Assembly (NCBI GenBank): GCA_963717445.1 | Contig: OY970334.1 | Coordinates: 2,480,001 to 2,544,000 of the forward strand | From: JAGVPT01 sp963717445 | Lineage (GTDB): Bacteria; Bacteroidota; Ignavibacteria; UBA10030; UBA8401 | Length of the DNA stretch: 64,000 bases | Reading direction: 5' to 3' | Part shown: positions 27,086 to 38,097 of the stretch, piece after piece | How positions within the stretch are numbered: the first letter of the stretch is position 1 | Layout: every line of letters begins with the position of its first letter | The notes under the pieces: generated by a model | Database searches by the model: none | Told to the model about the DNA's origin: nothing | What the model saw: the letters and a program-made list of their open reading frames with translations, nothing else | Program-made: the position numbers and the translations under genes

Positions 27086-30000
27086 ATGAGAACGATTACT
27101 TCGAAAGACGTGCCATGGATGTACATTATTGTTTTCGCAATTCTTGCGCTGGCAATTGGGCTTGTCGGAGATCTCTACTACCAAGAACAAAAGGAAGAAA
27201 TAAAGGAAGAGAAGAAAAAAGAACTTTCTGCAATCATCGATTTGAAAGTCCGGCAGATAATAGATTGGCGGAAGGAACGTTATGATGATGCACTCACGAT
27301 CTATAAGAACCGGCTCGTAGCGAGTACCTGTAAACGAGTGGCTGGAAAACCCTGCGGTTGTCCGACACAAAGAAGATATCGTAAGCTGGTTGGAAACCAG
27401 AGTCCGCCTACAGCCTTATACAAAAGCGTATCTGCTCGACAAAACGGGAACAATCCGGCTAAGAGTTGGAACGGTTGCCGATGAAATAGGGGCTCATGTT
27501 CAAAGCGATGTAAAGGAAGTCTTAAAATCAAAGAAAATCATCTTTGGCGATTTTGAAAAGGATGCACCGGGTTTTGGCATCCACCTTGATATTTTTGTCC
27601 CACTCGTAATAGTTCGGGAGAAAGATACGGTGTCCGTCGCGGTTGTTTTTTTACAAATTAACCCGCAAGATTCCTTTTTCCCGCTCCTCGAATCATTCTC
27701 GATCCAGAACAAGACAAGTGAAGCACTTCTTGTTCGGCAAGAAGGAGATTCCGTTGTCTTCATTAACGAAACGAGAGATCATAAACATCCTCCGCTGTCG
27801 CTTCGCCTTCCTATGTCACAAAGCTGGCTTCCTGTTGCAAGGTTCTTCAAAAGTGGGGAAGAAGTCGTTGAGGGAATAGATTATGCAGGGATTCCCGTTT
27901 TAGCCGTTATCAGGAAAGTTCCAGATTCTCCTTGGGGTATAGTTGTAAAAGTCAACACGGAAGAAATGTATGCTCCGATTCGTGATCGTGAATCCGCTAT
28001 CGGAATTTTTGCAGGACTTTTGATCTTTACTTCTGCCGCAGTACTGGGGATGTTGTGGAGGCACGAACGGTCATTGTATTATAGGAGACAATATGAATTA
28101 GAGCGCGAACGCAAAGCCCTCGAAGAGCATTATGACTATGCTACAAAGTATGCCAACGATATCATCATCATGGCGGATGAAAAAGGAAGGGTTATTGATA
28201 TCAATGAGCGCGGGCTTATAAAATATGGGTATACTCAGGACGAAATACGGAATCTCAACATTGCAGATATTCGAGGTGTGATGATTATGACGCCCCTCGA
28301 AGAGGGACATGACGGTATCGGTAAGGACGGCGGATTATTGTTTGAATCAAGGCATCACTGTAAGGACGGTACGTCATTCCCCGTCGAGGTAAGTGCGAGA
28401 GCTATTACAATCGACAATAAAACTTTTTACCAGAGCATCGTTCGGGATATCACGGAACGAAAACAAGCAGAAGAAAAATTAAAGGCCCTCAATCACCTTT
28501 ATTATATGCTGAGTCAAATCAACCAGGCGATCGTTCACGCGAATGATAAGAACGAATTTTTTCAAGCTGTCTGCAACATCAGCGTGAAGTTCGGCGGTTT
28601 TCTTATGGCTTGGATTGGGATGCTTGATGACAATGCTAAAGAATTAAAACCCGTCGGTCAAAGCGGGCTTGATAATAGCTTTCTCTCCTTGATCACCGAC
28701 ACTCTCAAAAATTTACCGTCTAATCACCCGATTAGCAAAGCATTGATGGGGGGAGAGCGGTATGTCTGCAATGATTTTGAAAAGGATCAATACGAATTAC
28801 CGTGGAGGGAGGGAGCTTCGAAGGGAGGGTTCCGTTCTTTTGCAGTGTTCCCCATTCAAATGCATTCTCAGACTGTCGGAGTTTTTGCGGTGAACTCTTC
28901 CAAGGTGGATTTCTTCGATCAAGACGAATTGACACTTCTGGATGAAATTGTAATAGATATTTCTTTTGCTTTGGAGAACATTGAGAAAGAGAAAGATCGA
29001 AAATTAGCTGAAGAGGCGCTTCGAGAGAGCGCATATTGGTTCCGTGAATCGCAAAAAGCAGGGCGGATAGGCTCCTATGCTACCGATTTCACGACCGGAT
29101 ATTGGCAAAGCTCGGAAGCCCTGGATGATATTTTTGGCATTGATAAATACTTTGAACGAACTGTAGAGGGATGGAGCAATCTCATCCATCCCGAACAGCG
29201 CGAAGAAATGGTTAAATATCTTGAGAAGATCATCACTCAAAAAACACCTTTCGATAAAGAATACAAAATTGTTCGGGTCAACGACGGTGAAGAACGGTGG
29301 GTGTACGGGCGCGGCGAACTGGTCTTTGCCGACAATGGCAGCCCCCTGAAAATGGTTGGGACGATCCAGGATATCACGGAGCGGAAGAAGGCGGCAGAGT
29401 TGATAGCGTTACACAGCCGGGCACTCGAGTCGGCGGCAAACGCTATCGTTATTACAGATTGTGAGGGAAAAATTATTTCAGTAAACCCCGCATTCAGCCG
29501 ATTTACCGGGTATTCTGCAAGCGAGGTGATAGGAAAAAATCCGAAGATTCTCAATTCCGGAACCCAATCCCCATCATTCTATAAAAATCTTTGGGAAACG
29601 ATTCTTTCCGGCCAGGTTTGGAGAGGGAACATCGTCAATAAGCGAAAAGACGGAAGCCTCTATGATGAAGAAATGACAATAACTCCGGTGCACGACGAAC
29701 AAGGGAAAATTTCATATTTCATTGCGATTAAGCAAGACGTCACGGAAAGCAGAAAACTTCACGTTGAGCTTTCCCAGATGCAGAAGATGGAGAGCATCGG
29801 CACGCTCGCATCAGGAATCGCACACGACTTCAACAACATCCTGGGGATTATTCTGGGTTACGCTTCATTGATAGACCGCGACCCTCAATCCCTTTCTCAA
29901 AGTGTCGCATCGATTAACGCCGCGGTCAATCGTGGAGCAAGCCTTGTCAAACAGATCCTTACCTTTGCCCGCAAAACAACTGTGATCATTGGTCCCCTTG

Positions 30001-30899
30001 AAATAAATACGATGGCCAAGGAAATTGTCAAAATGTTGAGAGAAACATTTCCCAAAACAATCGAAATTTCCTTCCAACTCGATAAAACTAATCCTACCAT
30101 CAACGCAGATGCAACACAAGTACATCAGGCAATACTAAATCTGTGTATCAATGCGAGGGACGCGATGCCGGCTGGAGGCATCCTTACCTTGAAAACGGAT
30201 ATTGTTGATGGAGAGAGCCTTCGAAATACCTTTCCCGACGTTTCTGAATCAAGTTACGTACACTTGGCCGTTATCGATACGGGGATCGGAATTGATGAAA
30301 CGATCCGTGCACAAATCTTTGACCCGTTTTTTACAACGAAAGAAAAAGGAAAAGGAACGGGACTTGGGCTCTCGGTCGTTTACGGAATGGTGAAGGAACA
30401 TCACGGATTTGTGAACGTCGAGAGCGATGCCGGAAAAGGGTCGACCTTTAATCTGTATTTCCCTATTCTCCAAGGGCGTGCACCCGCTGCGGTCGAGGGG
30501 TCTGTTGAGCATGAGAAAATCCCCGCCGGACATGAGACACTTCTTGTTGTAGAAGATGAAGAAACGCTGCTCGAAATGTTGAAAGTGGTGATTGAGGAAA
30601 AAGGGTACCACGTCATCACGGCAAATGACGGGCTTCAAGCGCTGGAGGTGTATCGTTCCCGCAAGGATGAAATCAACATGGTGCTGAGCGATGTTGGATT
30701 GCCAAAGATCACCGGCGAGCTCCTTTTCGGGGAGTTGAAAAAGCTCAACCCCTCTGTCAAAGTTATTCTCGCCAGTGGATATATTGACATCAATTCTAAA
30801 TCTGAAGTTTTGAAAGCTGGTGTGAAAGAGTTTATTCAGAAACCGTATTTTCCGGACGAAGTACTCAAGAAAATTCGCGAGGTACTCGATAGAAAATAA
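27086..30899 (+). CDS. Hybrid sensor histidine kinase, apparent frameshift near 27329
   Basis: A roughly 1270-residue multi-domain kinase read in two frames. The strong start is ATG 27086 after AAGGAGG. Frame 1 encodes a membrane helix (VPWMYIIVFAILALAIGLVG) and a coiled stretch. Around 27329 the frame must move by one base to continue with NEWLENPAVVRHKED and the rest of the sensor. Then follow a second helix, PAS, GAF (about nt 28490-29000), two more PAS domains, HisKA with the phospho-His in SGIAHDFNNILG, HATPase (DTGIGID, GTGLGLSV) and a C-terminal receiver (LLVVEDEE, VLSDVGLP). It sits beside glycosidase genes and may sense glycan products. The break may be a lesion or a sequence error; the remainder is intact. 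Confidence 0.82.
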
Positions 30900-30980
30900 A
30901 CCGGAAAAGTTTGCAAAACTTGCGGACACAAACCGCCTGCTAATTTTAGCTGTTGAAGCGGTGGAAAATTATGAATATGA

Positions 30981-31099
30981 GACTTCTGAATAATTCCAAA
31001 AGTATGGCTCGCGCAAAGACGCAAAGTCACAAAATGATTCAAAAATCAAGTTCTTGCGCCTTCGCGGCTTGGCGAGAGACGATTTTTTAGATGTCTCGC
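30981..31099 (+). repeat. Interspersed palindromic repeat, copy 2
   Basis: About 119 bp close to copy 1: GACTTCTGAATAATTCC, then GGCTCGCGCAAAGACGCAAAG and TTGCGCCTTCGCGGCTTGGCG, ending GATGTCTCGC. It lies in the gap between the sensor kinase and the third GH31 gene, where a terminator would be expected, so a hairpin in RNA could serve that role. Confidence 0.75.
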
Positions 31100-31286
31100 A
31101 CATTATTTCAATAATTATTTTTGTAATTTGAAATGCAGATAGATCAGGAAGCGCTGTACCGCATTGACAATTCAATGAATAGACGGATAGCACAGAAAAT
31201 CCTTGAGACATTCTGACAAGAGATGCCGTCACTCTTCTAAGAAGCAATGCAACTCTCACCACGTAACCCTACTAAGAGTACCCCAA

Positions 31287-34013
31287 TTGAAATCACTTAC
31301 GTTTATTCTTACCCTGACCTCTTTGTTTGCCTCGGTATCGATGGCAGACGATCTTCGTTCCAGCGCGACATATCGCGAGCAGGATGGATCCATTACCGTC
31401 GGTAATGCGCGAATGGAATTCCTCACGCCAACGATGGTCCGTCTTCAATATTCATCAAAATCACAATTTGTCGATCAACCAACTATCGTGGTGAAGTACA
31501 GGCAGCGGGCCCTCGCTCCTGCATCTGTCAACGAAGAAAACGGCTGGGTGATCATTTCCTCTACGTCGATGACGATACGGTACAAAACGGGGACAGGATC
31601 ATTTACCAAGGAAAATCTTTCAGTCTCCTGGAATTTCAACGGAAAGAAAGGAACGTGGTTGCCCGGCGACATTGACACGCTTAACCTTGGCGGAATTGTT
31701 ACACTCGACGGCGTTAATGGAAACAGGCTTCCCCCGTCCCAAAAAGGAGTTCTAAGCCGGGCCGGGTATTTCTTTCTCGACAACAGTCAGAGTCCTTTGA
31801 TGGATTCGACAACAGGATGGATCATGCCCAGAATGGATGATGGAGATCAGGATTGGTATCTCCTGGTCTATGGCCATGACTATCGCCATGCGTTGAAGGA
31901 ATTCTCACTTCTTTGCGGCAACATTCCGATGGTGCCCCGTTACAGTCTCGGCATCTGGATGACGGACCTTAATTATGAATATCTGCCCGGATCGGAGCTG
32001 ACGACAAAATTTCATTTTACCTCCGGCGACCTCAAACAGGAGATCGAAAAATTCCGCGCTGAAGGATTTCCTCTTGACGTCCTTGTCCTGGATTTTGGAT
32101 GGCATAAGTTTGGTTGGCAGGGAGGATATGATTGGAGTCCGATCTTTGGCGACGCGCAAAGCTTTCTCCATTGGTGCCATGACTCGGGCCTCCATATCAC
32201 AGTTAATGATCATCCGAAAACAGAAGGAGAAACTGCACTCTCGGATCAAGACAGCCATGCCCATGAAGCTCGAAGGCTGCTCGGTGATGCATCGGGGCAG
32301 AAGCCGACATTCATCCTCGACTTTCCCGCGAAGTGGAGGTTTAGTACCGACCCGACGGATACCGGAATGCTCGCATCGTGGTACTCGACAAACTATAATG
32401 ACAGCAGTTGGCACTTTCTCGACGGGGGAAAGCCATGGCAGGAACAAGGGTATCCTAATTACATCGGTCTTGGATGGTACAGAAAATGGATCGAGGTGCC
32501 TGAAAATGCAGCGCAGCATCTCTACCTGGTGCTCGGTGGTGCGGCCTCTCAGTACGCGCTTTTTGTAAACGGGAAAATGGCGAGCGATCATATTTCGGCG
32601 GGCAACAACGTCTACAACACAATGACGTATACGGACATCACAAATTTTGTCCAACGGGGAAAACGAAATCTCGTCGCGCTCAGAATTAATGCATGGACGA
32701 ACTATGGAGGGTTAACAGCGCTTCCTGTTGAAATTTGCGACGCGGTTCCTGCGGGTTTGCTGGAGTTCACGTTAACGAACAAACGGCAGGCGTATGCTTT
32801 TATGAATGCTCTTCACGCTCCCGTCATGAAACAAGGAGTTGACTTTTGGTGGATCGACGGAACAGGACCGTGTCCTGTCAAGGGGTTAAACGCCCAGCTT
32901 TGGACCAACGAACTCTACTACGATTTCACTCAGGAATTTACCGGGAAAAGAAGCCTCATCCTCAGCAGGTACGCTGGTTGGGGGAGCCAACGTTATCCTG
33001 CATTCCACACCGGCGATACATATTCAGAGTGGCCGATGCTAGCATATCAGGTGGGATTCACCGCCCGTGGAGGCAATATGTTGATCCCCTATGTTTCGAA
33101 TGATATTGGAGGCTTCCATGGCGACACGCTAAGTGTCGGGCTTTACTGCCGGTGGCTGGAATTTGGTGCATTCAGTCCTGTGCTAAGGCTTCACGGGGCG
33201 TACGAAAATCCCGCAAATGGAAATCTGCGGATGCCGTGGATGTACGGCCGGACCGGAATCGATGTTGCGCGAAAATATTTCAATCTTCGCGAACAACTCC
33301 TTCCTTACATCTATACATATTCCAGGATCGCGCACGATGACGGATTACCGTTGGTTCGCCCGCTCTATCTTGAAGAGCCCGAAATGGCGGAATCGTATCT
33401 CTATCCCGGCGAATATTTTTTTGGCGATAATTTTTTGGTGACGCCGGTAGTCGATTCGAGCAATGTAGCGACAACATTTCTTCCCCCCGGAAAATGGGTT
33501 CGGTATTCCGACGGAAAAGAGTACGCAGGTGGAGAGGAAATAACGGAAGTGTATGCAACAAATGTCATTCCTCTCTTTGTCAAAGCCGGTTCAATCATCC
33601 CGTTGCAGGCGCGAATGCGCTATAGCAATGAGAGGCCGCTCGATACACTTATTGTCCAGGTTTTTGGTCCGGACTCGGGGAGTTTCAATCTGTATGAAGA
33701 TGACGGAACATCGCTCGAGTATTTACACGGCAAATATTCATGGACCAAAATTTCTTGTTTCGGCAATGGGCAAACTGGCTATCGTGTGGAAATCGGCGCG
33801 GCGGTGGGGAGCTATTCCAGTCAGGAAAGCAGAAGAGCGTATACGCTACAGCTCCATGGATTTCCTGACCCTCATGAGATCCGGGTGGACGGTCGCATCA
33901 TGAAGCAAGGAGAAGGGGCAGGAACATGGCACCGCGACGCACAAACGGGTACGGTGGAGCTATCAATTCGATCCAAAGATATTCGAAGAAATGTTGAGGT
34001 GATATTGCGCTAG
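31287..34013 (+). CDS. GH31 alpha-glycosidase with an inserted jelly-roll domain
   Basis: A 908-residue exported family 31 hydrolase. I place the start at the TTG at 31287 because it gives a clean signal peptide (KSLTFILTLTSLFASVSMA); an in-frame TTG at 31203 would add a 28-residue basic leader. The nucleophile is D524 in FWWIDGTG and the acid/base D577 in HTGDTYSEW, with VSNDIGGFHGD following. Between early barrel strands, about residues 340-486, lies a beta-rich insert (FLDGGKPWQEQGYPNYIG, WYRKWIEVPENA, YALFVNGKMASDH, RGKRNLVALRINAWTN) that resembles the sugar-binding jelly-roll of GH2 enzymes. This insert is not usual in GH31. It is the first of three co-directional carbohydrate genes. Confidence 0.88.
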   Translation: MKSLTFILTLTSLFASVSMADDLRSSATYREQDGSITVGNARMEFLTPTMVRLQYSSKSQFVDQPTIVVKYRQRALAPASVNEENGWVIISSTSMTIRYKTGTGSFTKENLSVSWNFNGKKGTWLPGDIDTLNLGGIVTLDGVNGNRLPPSQKGVLSRAGYFFLDNSQSPLMDSTTGWIMPRMDDGDQDWYLLVYGHDYRHALKEFSLLCGNIPMVPRYSLGIWMTDLNYEYLPGSELTTKFHFTSGDLKQEIEKFRAEGFPLDVLVLDFGWHKFGWQGGYDWSPIFGDAQSFLHWCHDSGLHITVNDHPKTEGETALSDQDSHAHEARRLLGDASGQKPTFILDFPAKWRFSTDPTDTGMLASWYSTNYNDSSWHFLDGGKPWQEQGYPNYIGLGWYRKWIEVPENAAQHLYLVLGGAASQYALFVNGKMASDHISAGNNVYNTMTYTDITNFVQRGKRNLVALRINAWTNYGGLTALPVEICDAVPAGLLEFTLTNKRQAYAFMNALHAPVMKQGVDFWWIDGTGPCPVKGLNAQLWTNELYYDFTQEFTGKRSLILSRYAGWGSQRYPAFHTGDTYSEWPMLAYQVGFTARGGNMLIPYVSNDIGGFHGDTLSVGLYCRWLEFGAFSPVLRLHGAYENPANGNLRMPWMYGRTGIDVARKYFNLREQLLPYIYTYSRIAHDDGLPLVRPLYLEEPEMAESYLYPGEYFFGDNFLVTPVVDSSNVATTFLPPGKWVRYSDGKEYAGGEEITEVYATNVIPLFVKAGSIIPLQARMRYSNERPLDTLIVQVFGPDSGSFNLYEDDGTSLEYLHGKYSWTKISCFGNGQTGYRVEIGAAVGSYSSQESRRAYTLQLHGFPDPHEIRVDGRIMKQGEGAGTWHRDAQTGTVELSIRSKDIRRNVEVILR

Positions 34014-34065
34014 GAGCCGGTTGTGGAAAGGAAATTATTCCGTTTACATTCAGGAGATCATAGCA

Positions 34066-36024
34066 ATGATATTCAAGCGATTGATTCTTGTCAGCCTGCT
34101 CACAGTCTCGGTCGCTGTGGGACAGTCCACCTTGGACAACCTCCTTTCTCCATCACGTCTCCCGTTTCTCAAGTCGAGCAAGCTGATACAAATTTCGAGC
34201 AGTGACACTACGGGGGGAAACGATGACTTCATCATTATTCCTGCCGGTGTCACGGCAACGCTTGCAGATATCCGGGGACCCGGAGTGATCACGATGTTCT
34301 GGACAACGATTGCATCCTCCGACAAATATTTTCTCCGCCATATCGTTCTCCGGATGTATTGGGACGGGGAAAAGAGTCCGTCGGTCGAGGTTCCCATCGG
34401 AGATTTTTTTGGGACGGGGTTCCAATACAAGCAATACATCACACCGTTCATCGGCATGTCGAGTGGAGGGTACTACTGTTATTTTCCCATGCCGTTCAAC
34501 GTATCTGCACGGGTGGAGGTAACGAATGAGACCGGCCAGGCAATTCCGTCATTTTACTATCACATCGATTATCATAAGCTCTCGGTACCATTAGACTCCA
34601 CGGTTGCATATTTTCATGCGACATGGCATCGGGAGATTCGGACCGACCCCTCACATTATTATACACTGCTCGAAGCGGAGGGTGAAGGTCAACTTGTGGG
34701 GATCAATTTGAATATGCAGAGTTACGACGGAGGGCTCAGTTTTCTCGAGGGGGATGAGATGATCTATGTTGACGGCGAGAAGGAAGCGTCGATAAAGGGA
34801 ACAGGAACGGAAGATTATTTCAACTGCGGTTGGTATTTCAATCAAGGGGAGTTCAGTGCGCCCTACCACGGGTTGATCCTCAAGGACGACTCGCTTGGGC
34901 GGATCGCTGCGTACCGTTTCCATATCCTCGACTGCATTCCCTTTAAGAAATCGATCCGCGCTCTTATTGAGCATGGAAACCAGAATGTTGAAATAGCCGA
35001 CTACAGTAATACAGCGTACTGGTACCAGAAGGAACCACACCGTCCGTTTGCACCCATGCTCCCTCCCGGACTTCGCATACCACTCAGAGTTCAAGTGCCG
35101 AACGGCGCCCTGGAGGCCGAGTCGTTGACGCCGCAAGAAACTCAGCTCTCATCTTCTGTCGAAGACATGTCGACCTGGGGGGCTGATTGGAGCGGTTTCA
35201 AACAGTTGAAAGTAGAGGCGCAGAAGAAAGGCGACAGTTTCACGCTTGTGCTGCCGGCGAATGAAAGCCGGTACGATGTGGATGCCTATTTCACGAAAGG
35301 TCCTTCGTACGGCAACGTTGAAGTTATCCCGGCAGGGGCTAAGCATGCAAGTTTCAACGGGTATGATGAAACGATCATTCCCGGTGGGAAAATATCCTTG
35401 AGAAACCTTCATCCCGTGCATGGCGAAATTGCGTTGCGATTCGCCGTCAACGGCAAGGACGCAGGTTCGTCGGGGTATGCAGTCGGTCTAGATGCTTTTG
35501 TTATGAAACCTATCCGCACATTCATTCCGGCATGGTACATTTGCGGCCCGTTTCCGAATCCGCAGGACTCTTTACGTGGACGGCTCGGTCTTGATTGTAT
35601 CTATCCCCCAGAACAGGAGATCAATTTGAAAAAGGTCTATCGCGGGGTGAATGGAAAAGAAGTACACTGGCGGCCGGCAAAATCTGAGAAATCCGGTTTT
35701 TTGGACCTTAGCATTTTCCATCCCTCCGATTTGACAGTTGCATACGCTGTGAGCTATGTCTATTCGCCGCGCGACCAATCCCTCACGCTTCTCGTGGGGA
35801 GCGATGACGGAATTAAAATTTTCTTGAACGGCAGAGAAATCTACCGATTGCTCAAGATCAGGCCCGCCGTTGCCGATCAGGATACAATTGTGGCAACACT
35901 CCAGAAGGGATGGAACACACTGCTCCTGAAGATTGAAAATAATCTCGGTGGGTTTGGGTGCTATGCCCGTCTAAGTGATCCGGAGGATGCTCTCATATTT
36001 AAAACATCAAAGCGGGAAAAATAA
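34066..36024 (+). CDS. GH172 (DUF2961) glycoside hydrolase-like protein, exported
   Basis: A 652-residue protein of the DUF2961 family, now GH172, whose known members act on D-fructofuranose or D-arabinofuranose glycosides and can transglycosylate. Signal peptide at about 1-20 (LILVSLLTVSVAVGQ). The family signature IKGTGTEDYFNCGWYF is near residue 245 and GPGVITMFWTT near 75. The last 110 residues (LTLLVGSDDGIKIFLNG, LQKGWNTLLLKIENN) form a separate beta domain like a carbohydrate-binding or PA14-like module. The ATG at 34066 follows AGGAG by 9 nt; a TTG upstream at 34021 is less likely. It lies 52 bp after the GH31 gene and 72 bp before the next glycosidase. Confidence 0.87.
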   Translation: MIFKRLILVSLLTVSVAVGQSTLDNLLSPSRLPFLKSSKLIQISSSDTTGGNDDFIIIPAGVTATLADIRGPGVITMFWTTIASSDKYFLRHIVLRMYWDGEKSPSVEVPIGDFFGTGFQYKQYITPFIGMSSGGYYCYFPMPFNVSARVEVTNETGQAIPSFYYHIDYHKLSVPLDSTVAYFHATWHREIRTDPSHYYTLLEAEGEGQLVGINLNMQSYDGGLSFLEGDEMIYVDGEKEASIKGTGTEDYFNCGWYFNQGEFSAPYHGLILKDDSLGRIAAYRFHILDCIPFKKSIRALIEHGNQNVEIADYSNTAYWYQKEPHRPFAPMLPPGLRIPLRVQVPNGALEAESLTPQETQLSSSVEDMSTWGADWSGFKQLKVEAQKKGDSFTLVLPANESRYDVDAYFTKGPSYGNVEVIPAGAKHASFNGYDETIIPGGKISLRNLHPVHGEIALRFAVNGKDAGSSGYAVGLDAFVMKPIRTFIPAWYICGPFPNPQDSLRGRLGLDCIYPPEQEINLKKVYRGVNGKEVHWRPAKSEKSGFLDLSIFHPSDLTVAYAVSYVYSPRDQSLTLLVGSDDGIKIFLNGREIYRLLKIRPAVADQDTIVATLQKGWNTLLLKIENNLGGFGCYARLSDPEDALIFKTSKREK

Positions 36025-36096
36025 TAACGGGTTCCTTACACAATTGCACTTCTTCAAAGAAGCGACTCGCCTAGAAAAGAGAGGATTTCTCAACCG

Positions 36097-38097
36097 ATGA
36101 AATTATTATTTCACTTTTGCTTCTGCGTCTTGATTCAACCGACTTTTGCCTCGATGCCCACCGCCGTAGATTCGCCGGACGTGCACGAAGGTAAACGATG
36201 GAGTTTGGGGAACGACAATGATATTCAGTGGGACGTCGCCCGGGACAAGCGGCTGCCTCATGAGGACCACTTGGAGATGAGTGGCTTGAGAGTCTCCAGC
36301 ATTCTTACATATCGGGTTGATACGGCGAAAAGGATCCATGTCCAAAATCTCGTGATCTGGCCCAGCTTCATCATCAAATTCGATTATCGCAGTTATTTGA
36401 TGGATACTGTCGAGACCGATGATTCCCCGGTTTTTTTCGTCGATGGCAGGCAGTATGCAATTCCTCCGGTAGAGAAGATTACATTCAACGGAATGTTCAG
36501 CATCGATTACAAGCCATCCGGAATTGTTATCCGGAGAACACTCTTTCCTTCAACGGACAAATCTGCCGTGTTTGACCTTTGGCAAGTTACAAATCTTTCG
36601 CCGATCCCCGTTGCTTTTGAAATCAACGATTTCTATCAATCGATCCTACATCATGGCGCTGAAATGGATTATCTTGTCGAGACGCAAATCCACGGTGCGA
36701 AGGTGATTCTCAATCAACACGAATCCAAATTCTTCTGGATCGAACATAGCGCCCGGCCAAGCGATTCCACAGCGACAAATTTTAATGTTGCTGAAGAATT
36801 TCGCGCTCGCAGCGCTTTTATCCAAATGCTCACTGAACATCTCAATCTGGAGACGCCCGATTCTATTATCAATCAGGAATTTCGATTTGCAAAGATCCGG
36901 GCGGCGGAAAGCATCTTTGCAACCAAGATCGGCTATATTCATTCCCCCGGAGGAGGGAGATATTACGGCGGAATATGGGCGAACGATCAGCTTCAATACA
37001 CTCATCCGTTCTTCGCTTATCTTGGATACGATCTCGCGAATACCGCTGCGCTTAATGGCTATCGTATTTATATGCCATCGATGACACCGGAGTTCCATCG
37101 ATTGCCGTACTCTTTCGAAATGGGGGGCGCGTTGCCGGTCAACAGCAAGGATCGAGGAGATGCGGCGATGTTTGCCGACGGTGCTTCTCTCTATGCATTG
37201 ACTTTGGGGGACGAGTCGGTTGCGCGAGTTCTCTGGCCCGCTATTCAATGGTGTCTTGAGTATTGTGAGAGAAAGATGACACCGGACAGCGTCGTAGCTT
37301 CCGATACCGACGAAATGGAAGGGCGACTCCCAACCGGCGATGCAAATCTGTCGACCTCGACTTTTGTGTACGGTGCTCTGGTAAACGCGACTCATTTGGC
37401 CAGGGAGTTAAAGGAACCGGCATGTGTTGTCCAACGGTACGCAGAACGTGCGATAAAGCTTCGGAGGGGGATTGAAAAATATTTTGGCGCCGATATCGAC
37501 GGCTATCACACGTACCGCTACTATGCGGGTTATACCAAACTCCGCCATTGGATCTGCCTGCCTCTTGTCATGGGCATCGACGAGCGCAAGGAGGGGACGA
37601 TAAAGGCATTATTGGAAAAACTCTGGACACCTAACGGCCTAGATGTTGAAAATGGACTCGACTCTTTCTGGGATCGTGCAACACTGTTCGCCCTGCGGGG
37701 GATTTTGATCAGCGGAGCGACGGAAGAAGGGATCGACAAATTGAAATTTTATACCGGCCGGAGATTGCTAGGAGAACACGTGCCATATCCTGTAGAGGCT
37801 TACCCCGAAGGCGACCAGGCTCATCTCTCCGCTGAAAGTGCGTTGTATTGCCGCGTGATCATCGAGGGATTGTTCGGGATACATCCGATCGGCCTTAAAC
37901 AATTTGAATGTACGCCTCGCCTCCCCGCCGGTTGGAAGCGTATGTCTCTTAACGATATTTATGCTTTTGGTACACGCTTTTCCGCCGAAGTGCGCAATGA
38001 ATCATCCAACAGGATTCGATTGACTGTGACACGGGATGGTACGACGCTTTTTTCCGAAGTGCGAAACAGCGGCGGCACATTCCACATCCATCTCTAA
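36097..38097 (+). CDS. Six-hairpin (alpha/alpha-barrel) glycosidase-like protein, exported
   Basis: A 666-residue exported protein with a signal peptide (about 1-19). Residues about 20-265 form a beta-sandwich (FNGMFSIDYKPSGIVIRRTL), and 275-600 a helical toroid of the six-hairpin glycosidase superfamily: GGRYYGGIWANDQ, EMEGRLPTGDANLSTST, YPEGDQAHLSAESALYC. The end (ECTPRLPAGWKRMSL) matches the closing sheet domain of GH15/GH63/GH78-type enzymes. Acidic residues in DTDEMEG and EAYPEGDQ could be catalytic, but I cannot assign the family number. It completes the carbohydrate operon and is followed by a T-run at 38098-38105 that might help end transcription. Confidence 0.78.
   Translation: MKLLFHFCFCVLIQPTFASMPTAVDSPDVHEGKRWSLGNDNDIQWDVARDKRLPHEDHLEMSGLRVSSILTYRVDTAKRIHVQNLVIWPSFIIKFDYRSYLMDTVETDDSPVFFVDGRQYAIPPVEKITFNGMFSIDYKPSGIVIRRTLFPSTDKSAVFDLWQVTNLSPIPVAFEINDFYQSILHHGAEMDYLVETQIHGAKVILNQHESKFFWIEHSARPSDSTATNFNVAEEFRARSAFIQMLTEHLNLETPDSIINQEFRFAKIRAAESIFATKIGYIHSPGGGRYYGGIWANDQLQYTHPFFAYLGYDLANTAALNGYRIYMPSMTPEFHRLPYSFEMGGALPVNSKDRGDAAMFADGASLYALTLGDESVARVLWPAIQWCLEYCERKMTPDSVVASDTDEMEGRLPTGDANLSTSTFVYGALVNATHLARELKEPACVVQRYAERAIKLRRGIEKYFGADIDGYHTYRYYAGYTKLRHWICLPLVMGIDERKEGTIKALLEKLWTPNGLDVENGLDSFWDRATLFALRGILISGATEEGIDKLKFYTGRRLLGEHVPYPVEAYPEGDQAHLSAESALYCRVIIEGLFGIHPIGLKQFECTPRLPAGWKRMSLNDIYAFGTRFSAEVRNESSNRIRLTVTRDGTTLFSEVRNSGGTFHIHL

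Noticed and set aside
36646..37395. 249-codon minus-strand reading frame
   Set aside because: It lies entirely within the six-hairpin glycosidase gene and has no recognisable domain.
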